Assembly: GCA_963819075.1 (NCBI GenBank) | Contig: CAWFUP010000008.1 | Coordinates: forward strand, 313,506 to 377,505 | Length of the DNA stretch: 64,000 nt | From: CAVQBJ01 sp963819075 | GTDB taxonomy: Bacteria; Actinomycetota; Thermoleophilia; Solirubrobacterales; Solirubrobacteraceae | Direction: 5' to 3' | In this document: positions 51,291 to 59,561 of the stretch, piece by piece | How the letters are laid out: each line of letters begins with the position of its first letter | Position numbering within the stretch: the first letter of the stretch is position 1 | The notes under the pieces: model-generated | The model's input: only the letters and a program-made list of their open reading frames with translations | Databases searched by the model: none | What the model was told of the DNA's origin: nothing | Program-made: the position numbers and the translations under genes

Positions 51291-52295
51291 ATGGGCAGCC
51301 AGGACAGCAGCGCAACGTCCCTCGAGTACGACTTGCCGCGACTGCGGGCGTGCGCCACACTTCTGGAGCAGGCCCAGCACTGCCCTGCAGATCGCGGTGC
51401 GGGTGATCCTGTCGCCGACATCGACGCGATCATCGAGCAGGCCACGCGCTACGCCGCGCAGGCGACCGCAAGCGGCCTGATCGACACTGCCCAGGCGGCC
51501 GTCGCCGTCGCGAGGCCGGTCGACCCGGCGATCCGCCCGTACTGGACCGGCACCGCCCTCATCACCCGGATGACGCGCGACTGCAGCGCCGGAACCGACG
51601 GGTACCCGCTGGACGTCGCCCGCCACGCTGCCGTGACCCAACAGGTCGCTCGGCTGGACATGGGCGGGTGCGCCCGAAGCCTGCACCTCCTCGCCGCCTC
51701 ATGCGTTCTACTGGCCAGCGCGATCGATCCGACCATCGCCCCGGGCGCCGTATCGCTGTCCAGGACACCATCGCCCGTCCACGTCGACCAGCTGGAGAGC
51801 CTGATCGCCGACTCGGTACTTCAGGTCCGCGGGACCGACTGGCAGTCACCGCTTGAGCCCGTGCAGCCTACGGACGATGGGGACAACGAGCCGGCCGAGG
51901 CGGCGGCGCTGGTGTCTCTGTCGTGCGTAGTGATGGGGCTGGACTGGGCGTGGCCTGTGAGCCGCCTGGTCTACTTCGCAGGCGAGCTGCTGCGCGACAT
52001 GCACCCCGAGGTGAGCATGAGCCCGATCATCCAGGACGCCGCCCTGGTGCTGGCCACATCAGGACTGGGAAGCGACGGGACGCTGCAAAGCGGTGAGGCC
52101 CACGGCCGGCTCACCAACCAGGTGGCGTCGCTGCCCGAGGTAGTCCATCACCATCTCGCGGGCCAGCCGAGCAGCACGACCACGTACACGCTCACCGAGG
52201 TGCTGCGCCACGTCCTCGTGATCGCCTGGTGCGCCCGGCACGGGCGGGTCAGCCAAGGCCGCGTGGCACCCCGATGGACACAGGCGACCGCCTGA
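51291..52295 (+). CDS. Helical cytoplasmic protein of unknown function
   Basis: A 334-residue protein. The ATG at 51291 has a strong AGAGGAG 9 nt upstream, better than the in-frame ATG at 51270, which lies before that site. The sequence is Ala/Asp-rich and mainly helical without a signal peptide (LPRLRACATLLEQAQHCPAD, IDAIIEQATRYAAQATASGLIDTAQAAVAVARP, AAALVSLSCVVMGLDWAWPVSRLVYFAGELLRDM). Cys and His are present but form no metal motif. No family is recognised. It lies upstream of the SDR gene on the same strand, separated by 347 bp, so co-transcription is not evident. Confidence 0.65.
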   Translation: MGSQDSSATSLEYDLPRLRACATLLEQAQHCPADRGAGDPVADIDAIIEQATRYAAQATASGLIDTAQAAVAVARPVDPAIRPYWTGTALITRMTRDCSAGTDGYPLDVARHAAVTQQVARLDMGGCARSLHLLAASCVLLASAIDPTIAPGAVSLSRTPSPVHVDQLESLIADSVLQVRGTDWQSPLEPVQPTDDGDNEPAEAAALVSLSCVVMGLDWAWPVSRLVYFAGELLRDMHPEVSMSPIIQDAALVLATSGLGSDGTLQSGEAHGRLTNQVASLPEVVHHHLAGQPSSTTTYTLTEVLRHVLVIAWCARHGRVSQGRVAPRWTQATA

Positions 52296-52642
52296 GAACG
52301 CGCTAACTGCGCTGCGTCCGGGTCTCCCGGCACGACCGCAACGGCCATCGCCGCACAGAGCCTCACTGAGGAGAGCACAGGCAGCGGCTCCGTCGACGCC
52401 TGGGGTCGGGCCGAATGACAGCGCCCTGGCGCAGCCTCCCGGATCCGCCGACGATCACCGGCGCTCGTTCGCGGTCATCACATACCTGAACTCGCAGTAG
52501 CGGCGGACGGACGCCGCGGGACGAGATCCCGCGCCGTTCGGCGTTATATTGACCACCGTCGCCGGTCCTACGCTGCGGTCAATATCCACGCCTCGCGGCC
52601 CGGCGCGCTAGGCCGCTCGGACCCCCCGGAGGTGGGCAACGC
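52296..52642. other. Intergenic stretch upstream of the SDR gene
   Basis: Contains the inverted repeat at 52546-52585 and a Shine-Dalgarno-like GGAGG just before the SDR start. No other gene or RNA was recognised. Confidence 0.4.
52546..52585. promoter_or_regulatory. Inverted repeat operator candidate before the SDR gene
   Basis: ATATTGACC (52546-52554) and GGTCAATAT (52577-52585) are perfect 9-bp arms 22 bp apart in otherwise GC-rich DNA. They lie 58 bp before the SDR start. TTGACC resembles a -35 box, so the site may overlap the promoter. A dimeric repressor site is the simplest reading. Confidence 0.5.
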
Positions 52643-53413
52643 GTGAGCACGGGTGCAATGGCTGACCGGATGGCCGTCGTCACCGGCGCAAGCTCGGGGA
52701 TCGGACGAGCCGCCGCGCTGGCGCTCGCCGGCGCGGGCGCGCACGTGGCGCTCCTGGCGCTGCCCGGCAGCGGACTGAGCGAGGTCGCCGACCGGTGCCG
52801 CGGCGCGGGAGTCGAGGCGATCACGATCGAGGCCGACGTCGGCGACCGCGCCTGCGTCGCCGACGCGTTCGAACGGGCCGAAGCGCTCGCGCCGGTCGAC
52901 GCGGTGTTCTCCGGGGCGGGGATCTCAACGATCGCGCCCGCGGTCGAGACGACCGACGAGCAGTGGGCGCGGCAGCTTCACACGAACCTCACGGGAACGT
53001 TCTATGTCGTGCGTGAGGCCGCGCGGCTGATGCTGCGCCGCCAGCGCGGCGCGATCGTCACGACCGCGTCCGAGCTCGCGATCACCGGCCAGGCCGGTTA
53101 CCTGGCCTACACCGCGTCGAAGGGCGGCGTCCTCGCCATGACCCGCGTGCTCGCCGCCGAGCTCGCGCCGCACGGCGTGCGCGCGAACACGCTCTGCCCC
53201 GGGCCGGTAGAGACGCCGTTGCTCGCGGCAGATTTCGAGCTCGCCGACGATCCGGCGCGCGAGCGCGAAAGCGTCGAGAGCTCGACCGCCTTCGGACGGA
53301 TCGGCCGACCAGACGAGATCGCAAGAGCCATCCTGTTCCTGCTCTCCGACGAATCGTCCTACATGACCGGCGCGCAACTGGTCGTCGACGGGGGCCGCAC
53401 CAGCTGCTTTTAG
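52643..53413 (+). CDS. Short-chain dehydrogenase/reductase (SDR), FabG-like
   Basis: A 256-residue classical SDR with all key motifs: TGASSGIG (NAD(P)-binding), a DV acidic pair after the second strand (IEADVGD), SGAG in place of NNAG, the catalytic Ser in TTASELA, YTASKGG (YxxxK), and CPGPVETP. The acceptor residue after beta-2 is not the usual Arg/Asp, so NADH versus NADPH is unclear. A 3-oxoacyl-ACP- or alcohol-type substrate is likely, but none is indicated. GTG at 52643 is used because GGAGG precedes it; an ATG six codons later is possible. Regulated perhaps through the inverted repeat upstream. No pathway partner is adjacent. Confidence 0.88.
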   Translation: MSTGAMADRMAVVTGASSGIGRAAALALAGAGAHVALLALPGSGLSEVADRCRGAGVEAITIEADVGDRACVADAFERAEALAPVDAVFSGAGISTIAPAVETTDEQWARQLHTNLTGTFYVVREAARLMLRRQRGAIVTTASELAITGQAGYLAYTASKGGVLAMTRVLAAELAPHGVRANTLCPGPVETPLLAADFELADDPARERESVESSTAFGRIGRPDEIARAILFLLSDESSYMTGAQLVVDGGRTSCF

Positions 53414-53464
53414 CCGCCGACGCCGCGTCCCGTCGCAGCTGGGCACCGCGGGCAGGCCAGTCGG

Positions 53465-53731
53465 CTATCTGCGCAGCCAGGGTCGGCGCCGCCGGCGTGC
53501 GACGGGTGCGTCCGGGGGTTCTGGCTGGAGCAGGCGCACGCCAACCAGCCTCCCAAACTCATGGACACGCTCGATCACGTACCCCATGAGCTCGAGCTCG
53601 CCGACGACGGTCGCTGGGAAGTCGATCCCACCGGCGTGCAGATCGGCAAAGGCGACGGGCTGACTGCCGGCCTGGCGCAACCGCTGCAGCAGCCGCCGTT
53701 GTTGGGAGTCAGCGAGCGTCATCGACTGCAT
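53465..53731 (-). CDS. Small basic protein at the end of the conjugation operon
   Basis: An 88-residue protein. Residues ~5-70 (LADSQQRRLLQRLRQAGSQPVAFADLHAGGIDFPATVVGELELMGYVIERVHEFGRLVGVRLL) fit a winged-helix-like fold with a basic C-terminal tail (RRRRRPWLRR). It is a plausible DNA-binding accessory protein. It starts 106 nt downstream of the VirD4-fusion stop on the same strand, so it may end the operon. The family is not identified. Confidence 0.65.
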   Translation of the reverse strand: MQSMTLADSQQRRLLQRLRQAGSQPVAFADLHAGGIDFPATVVGELELMGYVIERVHEFGRLVGVRLLQPEPPDAPVARRRRRPWLRR

Positions 53732-53837
53732 TGTCGCTGATCGAGCCGTGGTCGCCGCGAGCCCTCGCCGGCACCGTTCATTCCCGCGAGCGCGACGCAG
53801 CGGTCTTCCCGAGGTCTAGCGCGCAGCCGTGGCCCCC

Positions 53838-56657
53838 TTACGGCTGTCCGCCGCCGCCAGTCCCTCCGGAAACCAGCGTGACGGCGTGCGGGCGGAGCTC
53901 GCGGCTGCCCTGCAGTCGCTCGCGCAGCGCGGGCGGCGCGGGCGGAAGCGCGAGCGCGGTCGGCCGGCCGCGGTGGATGTCGCCCTCGACGGCGAAGAAG
54001 GTGTGGTCGCGTCCCGGGTGATACCAGTGCTCGGGCGGCGTGCCGAGCGCGCCGAGGCGGCCGGTCATCGCTTCGTCGGCCTCGCGCGCCAGCGCGAGTG
54101 CGGAGCGCGCGTCGGGACAGACGAAGACGACGGCGGGGCGGGTGCCCTGGGCGTGGTAGCGGCGGTGCGCGAGGCTCCAGCCGCACAGGAAGGCGTCGTA
54201 GGCGAGGAACTTGTCGCGGTTATACGAGGGTCGGGCGGTGAGGTCGAGCTCGACGAGCAGATCGAATGTGAGCTGCATGGCCGTGATGCGCAGCTCGAGC
54301 GACAGGTCGGGCTTGACCTCGACGAACGTCTTGAGCTGCAGGTCGATGATGGCCTGGCCGGCGGGGACCGGGATCTCGTTGAGGGTGATCTGGTGGCGCG
54401 CGCGCCCGTTGCCGCCCTGGGGCACGGGGTAGCGGCCGGTGGCGTAGCGCGGCGTGCGCCAATGGTCGGTGGCGACGTCCCCGACGGTGCGGTGCAGCTG
54501 GATGCCCCAGGCCAGCGCGTGCAGGTCGTGAGCGAGGCGGGCGGCACGGGCCTGTTCGATCGCGCGCCATTCGCGGCGCTGGGAGATCGCCGGCGTGGGC
54601 TGGCGTGCCTGGGCGACCGCCATCCCGCGGCGGGTGAGCGAGTACAGCGTCGGTGGCTTGCCGTCCTGGCGGGTGTGGCCGCGCAGCGCGGTGGCGTGCT
54701 TGGCGATCAGGCCGTGGCGGTAGAGCTTGACCAGACGATCGGCGACCGTCCTTGGAGCCCGGCCGAGGAGCACGGCGCGGCCGATCAGCGTGGCCGGGAC
54801 GAGGCCGGCCCGGTCGAGCAGGGCAAGGATGGCGTAGTCCTCGTCGTAGAGCCGCGGCAGGGCGGTGGCGCCGTCGAGTTGGTCGGCCCGGCCGATCTCG
54901 TTGATGCGGTCCAGGTAGGCGAGCTCGCGCAGCGTGTCCGGTGCCGGCTCGTCGCTGGCGATCGCCGGGCGTGAGGTGAGGGGCTGCCCGACGACGCGCC
55001 GCACGGGGCTGGTGGCGAGATCCGGGGCCGGCGCGGGCGGCTCGAAGTCGACCTGAACCTCGCGCCGCGGCGAGTCGCCCGCGGGCGTGACGGGCGCGGA
55101 ACGGTCCGCCTTGGACGGCTCACCGGCCAGGTCCGCCGGCGCTCGCCGGACGTCGTCCTCGACGGGCCGCTCGGAGCTTTGGCCATCGTGGGCCTGTCGG
55201 CGCCGTGAAGCGTTAGCGACCGTGGCCGTTCGCCGGGCGGGTTGGGGCGGGGCCGGGCGTGTCGCGGCAGGGTCGAGTGTTGACTCGAGCGTCTCGGGGT
55301 AGGGCGCGACGCGCTGCGCCTGCTGGGCGAGGTGGTGTTGGGCCCATTCGTCGCTGCAGTCCGGCAGCTGGTAGGTCTGGCCGATGAAGCTGGGGATGCG
55401 GGTGCCGTCGGCGATCCAGGAGGCCAGGCAGTAGTGGTTGGGGAAGTTCAGCAGTTGCTCGGGAGTGACGCGCAGCCGGGCGCGGGAGTCGGGGTCGTCG
55501 CGGATCATCGTCGAGTACACGGCCATGGCGATGCGGGCGGCCTCTTCGGCGTCCTGGGCGTCGCCCATGCGAAACAGGAAGCGGGACTGGAGCAGGTTCA
55601 GGGCGCCCTTTCTGATCTTCTGCTCGTGTTCTGAGCCGGAGCCGAGCTGGGCGAAGTACTGCAGTCCGCAGGCGGGTTCCAGGCCGGCGCGGCGGTGGGT
55701 GGCGAACTGGTCGATGACGTTCTCGGCCCCGAGCACGTAGTGCGCCTCGTCGATGAGCAGCGGGACGCGGGGGCGTTCGTGTTCGGAGCGGTGGACCTGG
55801 CGTTGCATCTGGGTGTGCAGCAGGCGCAGGATGAAGTGCATGCAGGCCTTGCTGTTGTCCTGGCCGATGGCGCCCATGTTGGCGTCAACGATCAGGATGT
55901 CGCGGGCCTCGATGATCTCGCGCAGCGGGATGTCGGTCGGGTGGTTGAAGAAGCGCCGCAGGGCGGGGACCTGGGTGAGGCCGGCGATCTTGTTGCGCGG
56001 GGCGTCCAGGCGCTGGGCGGTGGCGCTGCCGGCGATGCGCAGCTCGTCGGGCAGCTCGGAGGCGAAGAACGCCGCGGTCTGGTCGAGGTCGGGCTGGTCG
56101 GCGCACGCCTCGGCGACCTCGGAGCGGAAGTCGGCCTTGGCCGGCAGCAGCAGGGTGTAGACGTCCTCGAACTTCGGGCGACGCTCACTTCGCTTGGCGA
56201 GGGCGATGGCGCCGATGACGGCGTGGTAGAGGTAGCGCCTGGAGGACTGGAAGATCTGGTTGGCGTTGATGTCCAGCAGCGCGGCGACGATGTTCTCCGC
56301 GACCTGGGCGGCCTCGATGGGCAGCGGCCGATCGCCGACGAGGCGAAGCGGGTTCATGCCAAACGCGGGTCGGCCGAGGTCCAGGTACCACACCCGCTTG
56401 GCGCAGCGCGGCGGGGTGAGCTTCAGACACAGAAGCGCGAGTTCGGGCTTGGGGTCGATGACCAGCGGAGCCGCGTCGGGGCTCGCAATGTCATTAAGAA
56501 AGAATCTCAGCAGCGCCGCGCTCTTACCCGCGCCCTGGCCACCGATCAGCAGCGCCCCGTACTTGCGGTCCTCGGGGAGCACGAGCACCTCCGCGTTCTC
56601 GGCCCGCAGCATCGGATACAGATCCGCCGGAGCGGGGCGAGGCGGGACATCGGTCAC
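53838..56657 (-). CDS. VirD4/TraG-type coupling ATPase fused to a replication-relaxation domain
   Basis: A 939-residue protein from a GTG at 56657 that overlaps the TGA of the preceding gene by 4 nt. Residues ~1-480 form a conjugative coupling-type ATPase: Walker A GGQGAGKS (39-46), IDPKPE, Walker B LIDEAH (301-306), with NIVAALLDINANQIFQSSRRY between. No N-terminal membrane helix is present; the preceding gene supplies one. After a Pro-rich linker, residues ~600-830 match replication-relaxation proteins (winged helix DYAILALLDRAGLVPATLIGRAVLL, Y.LTRRG, then LQLKTFVEVKPDL.LE). These two parts are usually separate genes. It probably couples DNA processing to a type IV secretion channel. Confidence 0.85.
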   Translation of the reverse strand: MTDVPPRPAPADLYPMLRAENAEVLVLPEDRKYGALLIGGQGAGKSAALLRFFLNDIASPDAAPLVIDPKPELALLCLKLTPPRCAKRVWYLDLGRPAFGMNPLRLVGDRPLPIEAAQVAENIVAALLDINANQIFQSSRRYLYHAVIGAIALAKRSERRPKFEDVYTLLLPAKADFRSEVAEACADQPDLDQTAAFFASELPDELRIAGSATAQRLDAPRNKIAGLTQVPALRRFFNHPTDIPLREIIEARDILIVDANMGAIGQDNSKACMHFILRLLHTQMQRQVHRSEHERPRVPLLIDEAHYVLGAENVIDQFATHRRAGLEPACGLQYFAQLGSGSEHEQKIRKGALNLLQSRFLFRMGDAQDAEEAARIAMAVYSTMIRDDPDSRARLRVTPEQLLNFPNHYCLASWIADGTRIPSFIGQTYQLPDCSDEWAQHHLAQQAQRVAPYPETLESTLDPAATRPAPPQPARRTATVANASRRRQAHDGQSSERPVEDDVRRAPADLAGEPSKADRSAPVTPAGDSPRREVQVDFEPPAPAPDLATSPVRRVVGQPLTSRPAIASDEPAPDTLRELAYLDRINEIGRADQLDGATALPRLYDEDYAILALLDRAGLVPATLIGRAVLLGRAPRTVADRLVKLYRHGLIAKHATALRGHTRQDGKPPTLYSLTRRGMAVAQARQPTPAISQRREWRAIEQARAARLAHDLHALAWGIQLHRTVGDVATDHWRTPRYATGRYPVPQGGNGRARHQITLNEIPVPAGQAIIDLQLKTFVEVKPDLSLELRITAMQLTFDLLVELDLTARPSYNRDKFLAYDAFLCGWSLAHRRYHAQGTRPAVVFVCPDARSALALAREADEAMTGRLGALGTPPEHWYHPGRDHTFFAVEGDIHRGRPTALALPPAPPALRERLQGSRELRPHAVTLVSGGTGGGGQP

Positions 56658-58138
56658 CGCGGCGCTTCCTCGGCCGTGGCGGCGGCCGGTGCAGACGCGA
56701 GCGCGAGGTCGTCGGCGGCGCGGTCCGGGGCGCCGGGGCCGTCGGGTCGGCGTGCGCCGCGGCCGACCTGGGGCGGGGCGGGGATCCGCGGCACGGTCAG
56801 GCGACGCATGGGCACGCCCTTCATACGGGCCGAGGGCAGGGCGAGCAGATGCGCGGCCTCGGCCGCGGACACGAGCGACCGCGGAGACGGAATGAGCGGG
56901 CCCAGCGCCGACGGGAAGCGCCGACGATACAGGCCCTGGCGCGTCGCCATCAGGCGGCGGTGCAGACGGTTCTCCCCGCGGCGGGACTGCACCGCGGCGG
57001 CGATCGTCTGACACGCACCCGGGGTATCGGCGGCCACCACGGCCTCCAGCCAGAACAGGCTTCGGTTCTGCGCGCCCAGCGCGTTGGTCAGCTCGGACCG
57101 GTGAAGGGTGGAGAACGGGGCGCCGCGGCGGTCCTTTCCGGCCTGGGTGTCGCCGGCGAGCCGCTGCTCGCGGCGGTAGTGGTGGTGGCGGGCGAGCTGC
57201 TCAAACCAGGTCGGGGTCGGGGTGAGCGCAAAGCGCACGACCGAGGGCTGGCCGAGCGCCACCTGGGCGCGCGCGATCTGCTCAAGCGGCGGGGAGCCCA
57301 CCCTCTCACCCGCGGCGATCAGCGGGTAGATGAAGCTGCGCTGCTTGCGAAAGCGCATCACATACCCGGGCTCGCGCAGCGCCCCGGGACGTGACATGGG
57401 CGCCTCGGCGTGGACGCGGCCGACGCGCACGTCCGGGTAGGCGGCGCTGATCGCGCCATCCAACGCCGCGACCACCTGCGGCTGGCAGCGCAGGTTGATC
57501 GACCACTCCATCCCCTCCCCCGCGCGGTTGCAGATCAGCTCCAGCGCGACAAACGGTTGGCCGCGCCGCGGGCGCTCGGCGGGAAAGACACGCACGATGT
57601 TGGCCACCTGCTCGAGCATGTCCTCCAGGTCCTGCGGCTTGGCCTCGTCGTGGGTTGACAGGTGAAGCTCGTAGAGGCGGTACTCGCGCCGCACGCGCAG
57701 CCGCACGCGGCGCACCGTGAAGGCGGCGAGCAGGGCGCACACGGCGAGCAGGCCGAGCGCGAGCTCCCCGCCGACGATCGCCGCGAACGCGCTACCGCTG
57801 AGCCCGAGCGCGAACCCACCCGTGCTGTGCCTGCCCGTCCGCGTCTCGCCGGCGAGCGGGCGCGTCGCGGCCGCCGGCCGCCCGGCCCGTGGCGACAGCT
57901 CGACGATGCGCCCGCGAGGCGGATCGCCGGCCCGTCGTTCCCCCGGCGCGGTGCGCCGTCGGCGAGCCAGCGGCCGGCGGGTGGGGGCGCCAAGGGCCCC
58001 GTGTGTGGCGGGAGCGCCGGGGAGGGACGGGTGCAGGAGGTGCTCGGCCTGGGCGGCGAGCAGCCCGCTGCCGGCCAACCCGGCGGCGATCGCGAGCAGG
58101 ACCGCGAGCAGGCGAAGCGGCGAGAGACCCACGATCAC
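56654..58138 (-). CDS. T4SS-associated membrane protein preceding the coupling ATPase
   Basis: A 494-residue protein. N-terminal hydrophobic helix (LLAVLLAIAAGLAGSGLLAAQ), a Pro/Arg-rich linker, a second helix at ~112-137 (AAIVGGELALGLLAVCALLAAFTV), then a cytoplasmic domain (VRREYRLYELHLSTHDEAKPQDLEDMLEQVANIVRVFP, FVALELICN, EWSINLRCQP, MRFRKQRSFIYPLIA). This architecture is found next to TraG/VirD4 genes in Gram-positive conjugative elements, where the membrane anchor and ATPase are separate polypeptides. It overlaps both neighbours by 4 nt (ATGA with the upstream gene, GTGA with the downstream gene), so strong translational coupling is expected. The family name is not certain. Confidence 0.72.
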   Translation of the reverse strand: MIVGLSPLRLLAVLLAIAAGLAGSGLLAAQAEHLLHPSLPGAPATHGALGAPTRRPLARRRRTAPGERRAGDPPRGRIVELSPRAGRPAAATRPLAGETRTGRHSTGGFALGLSGSAFAAIVGGELALGLLAVCALLAAFTVRRVRLRVRREYRLYELHLSTHDEAKPQDLEDMLEQVANIVRVFPAERPRRGQPFVALELICNRAGEGMEWSINLRCQPQVVAALDGAISAAYPDVRVGRVHAEAPMSRPGALREPGYVMRFRKQRSFIYPLIAAGERVGSPPLEQIARAQVALGQPSVVRFALTPTPTWFEQLARHHHYRREQRLAGDTQAGKDRRGAPFSTLHRSELTNALGAQNRSLFWLEAVVAADTPGACQTIAAAVQSRRGENRLHRRLMATRQGLYRRRFPSALGPLIPSPRSLVSAAEAAHLLALPSARMKGVPMRRLTVPRIPAPPQVGRGARRPDGPGAPDRAADDLALASAPAAATAEEAPR

Positions 58139-58767
58139 CCGAACGTCTCCAGGGCGGCCGCCACGGCGAGCAGCCCGAGACAGGGGACGGTGACGGTGAG
58201 GATGTGGCGGAGGGGCAGGCGTTGGCGGCGGCCCTGGAGGTAGAGCGCGAGCGCGGCCGCGAAGGCGCCCAGCTCGACCGGGCCGTGGGGCAGCAGCGCC
58301 CGGGCCATGCGGTCGCCGTAGGCGCCCACGCCGGCGCCGACGATCAGGACGTTGATCGCGATCGTGCCGGCGAGCAGCGCCTCGCCGGCGAGCAGCAGCG
58401 CGCGGTAGCCGCGGCCGGGCTCGCCCGGGCGGCGGGCGGCGATCTGGGCGATGGCCAGCAGCGCCAGCACGGCGAGCACGGCGCGGACGTTGTGCGCGAG
58501 GATCGCGAGCGCGACGCTCGGGCGCGCGGGTAGGCCGGCGAAGCGGAAGCCGAGCAGCTCCCGTGTGCCTGCGGCGAGGCCCGCGAGGCGCATCGCCGTG
58601 GCGGTCGCCAGCGCGGCGCCGGTGAGCGCCGCGGCCGTCACGGCGGTCAGCCTCACGGTCGTCGCGCGGCGCGGTGCGACGCCGCCAAGCGCGCGCGGGC
58701 TCGGTGCTGGGCTGACCGAGCGCGGCCGGGGTGCCCCGGGAGCGACGGGACGGTGAAGCGCGGTCAT
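58135..58767 (-). CDS. SpoIIM-like polytopic membrane protein inside the conjugation operon
   Basis: A 210-residue protein. After a Pro/Arg-rich N-terminus come about five hydrophobic helices (VRLTAVTAAALTGAALATATAMRLAGL, ALAILAHNVRAVLAVLALLAIAQI, LLLAGEALLAGTIAINVLIVGAGVGAY, PHGPVELGAFAAALALYL, LTVTVPCLGLLAVAAALE). The signature residues HN.R, N....G and PHG..EL match the stage II sporulation protein M family, which also occurs in non-sporulators. Its role in DNA transfer is unknown. 4-nt ATGA overlaps join it to both neighbours, so it is a genuine operon member. Confidence 0.7.
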   Translation of the reverse strand: MTALHRPVAPGAPRPRSVSPAPSPRALGGVAPRRATTVRLTAVTAAALTGAALATATAMRLAGLAAGTRELLGFRFAGLPARPSVALAILAHNVRAVLAVLALLAIAQIAARRPGEPGRGYRALLLAGEALLAGTIAINVLIVGAGVGAYGDRMARALLPHGPVELGAFAAALALYLQGRRQRLPLRHILTVTVPCLGLLAVAAALETFG

Positions 58768-59561
58768 CGGTGAAGCAGGCCGACGATCGCTTGCAGCGCC
58801 ACTGCGGCGACGTTCAGGGCCTTCGCCGGATCCCCGGGCGCGCAGTCGGGCAACCCAGGCGCGAGGACGAGCGGAGCGGCGCGCTGGAGCGCCAGGCGCT
58901 TGATCTCCCGCACGGGGCCGCGGCGCTCGCGCGGATCGCTCGTGGCCACGATCACCTCGCGCGTGCCCGGGGGCCTGTCGAGGACGTCAAGGACGCCCGC
59001 CGCTCGGCGCACACCGGCGCGGGTGGCGGGCAGGACCCAGGCGACGTGGGAGGCGTGCTCGAGCGCGACGCGGTCGCTCTCGCTCGCGAGCGTGCCCGCG
59101 TCGATGACGGTCAACGCGTGCGCGTCGCGCGCCTGATCGAGCAACCGCTGCAGCCCGCCTCGGGCGCACGCGGCGTGATCGAAGCGCGGCGTCGTGGCGA
59201 GCACGCGCAGCCCGTCGCTGGTCGTGACAAACATCGGTCCGGTCGGCAGGCCGCCCTGGACAAGCCCCGCAAGCTCGCTCAGCGACGACGGCGTGCTCAC
59301 CCCCGCGATCGCGGCGAGCCCACCCGACGGGCCGCCCGTGTCGCACACCAGCACCGGCCCTCGTTGTTCACGGGCGTAGGCGAGGGCGACGAGCAGCGCG
59401 AGCGTGCTCGCACCCGCGCCCCCGCAGAGCCCACACACCGCCAGCAGCGACCCCCGCCGCGCCGCGACAGCACGCACGCCACCATCGGGCGCGCGCCGAG
59501 CCCATGCGTCGGGCGAGGAGGGCATCACATGCGGTGGCGGTTCGCCGGCGAGCACGGTCAC
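58764..59561 (-). CDS. Ssd/CpaE-like MinD/ParA-family ATPase
   Basis: A 265-residue protein from a GTG at 59561 overlapping the VirB4 stop by 4 nt. The P-loop region reads CGGAGASTLALLVALAYA (46 onward): a deviant Walker A in which the usual Lys residues are replaced, as in Ssd/CpaE-type proteins of Actinobacteria. An aspartate motif (VLVCDTGGPSGG) and VIDAGTLASESD follow, matching Walker A' and B positions. This family positions or regulates secretion and pilus machinery. In this operon it may regulate or localise the secretion channel. ATP hydrolysis is uncertain given the P-loop. Confidence 0.72.
   Translation of the reverse strand: MTVLAGEPPPHVMPSSPDAWARRAPDGGVRAVAARRGSLLAVCGLCGGAGASTLALLVALAYAREQRGPVLVCDTGGPSGGLAAIAGVSTPSSLSELAGLVQGGLPTGPMFVTTSDGLRVLATTPRFDHAACARGGLQRLLDQARDAHALTVIDAGTLASESDRVALEHASHVAWVLPATRAGVRRAAGVLDVLDRPPGTREVIVATSDPRERRGPVREIKRLALQRAAPLVLAPGLPDCAPGDPAKALNVAAVALQAIVGLLHR

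Noticed and set aside
53829..57011. Large plus-strand frames opposite the coupling-protein operon
   Set aside because: Antisense shadows: Gly/Arg/Val-rich and without motifs, while the minus strand has Walker motifs and coupled starts.
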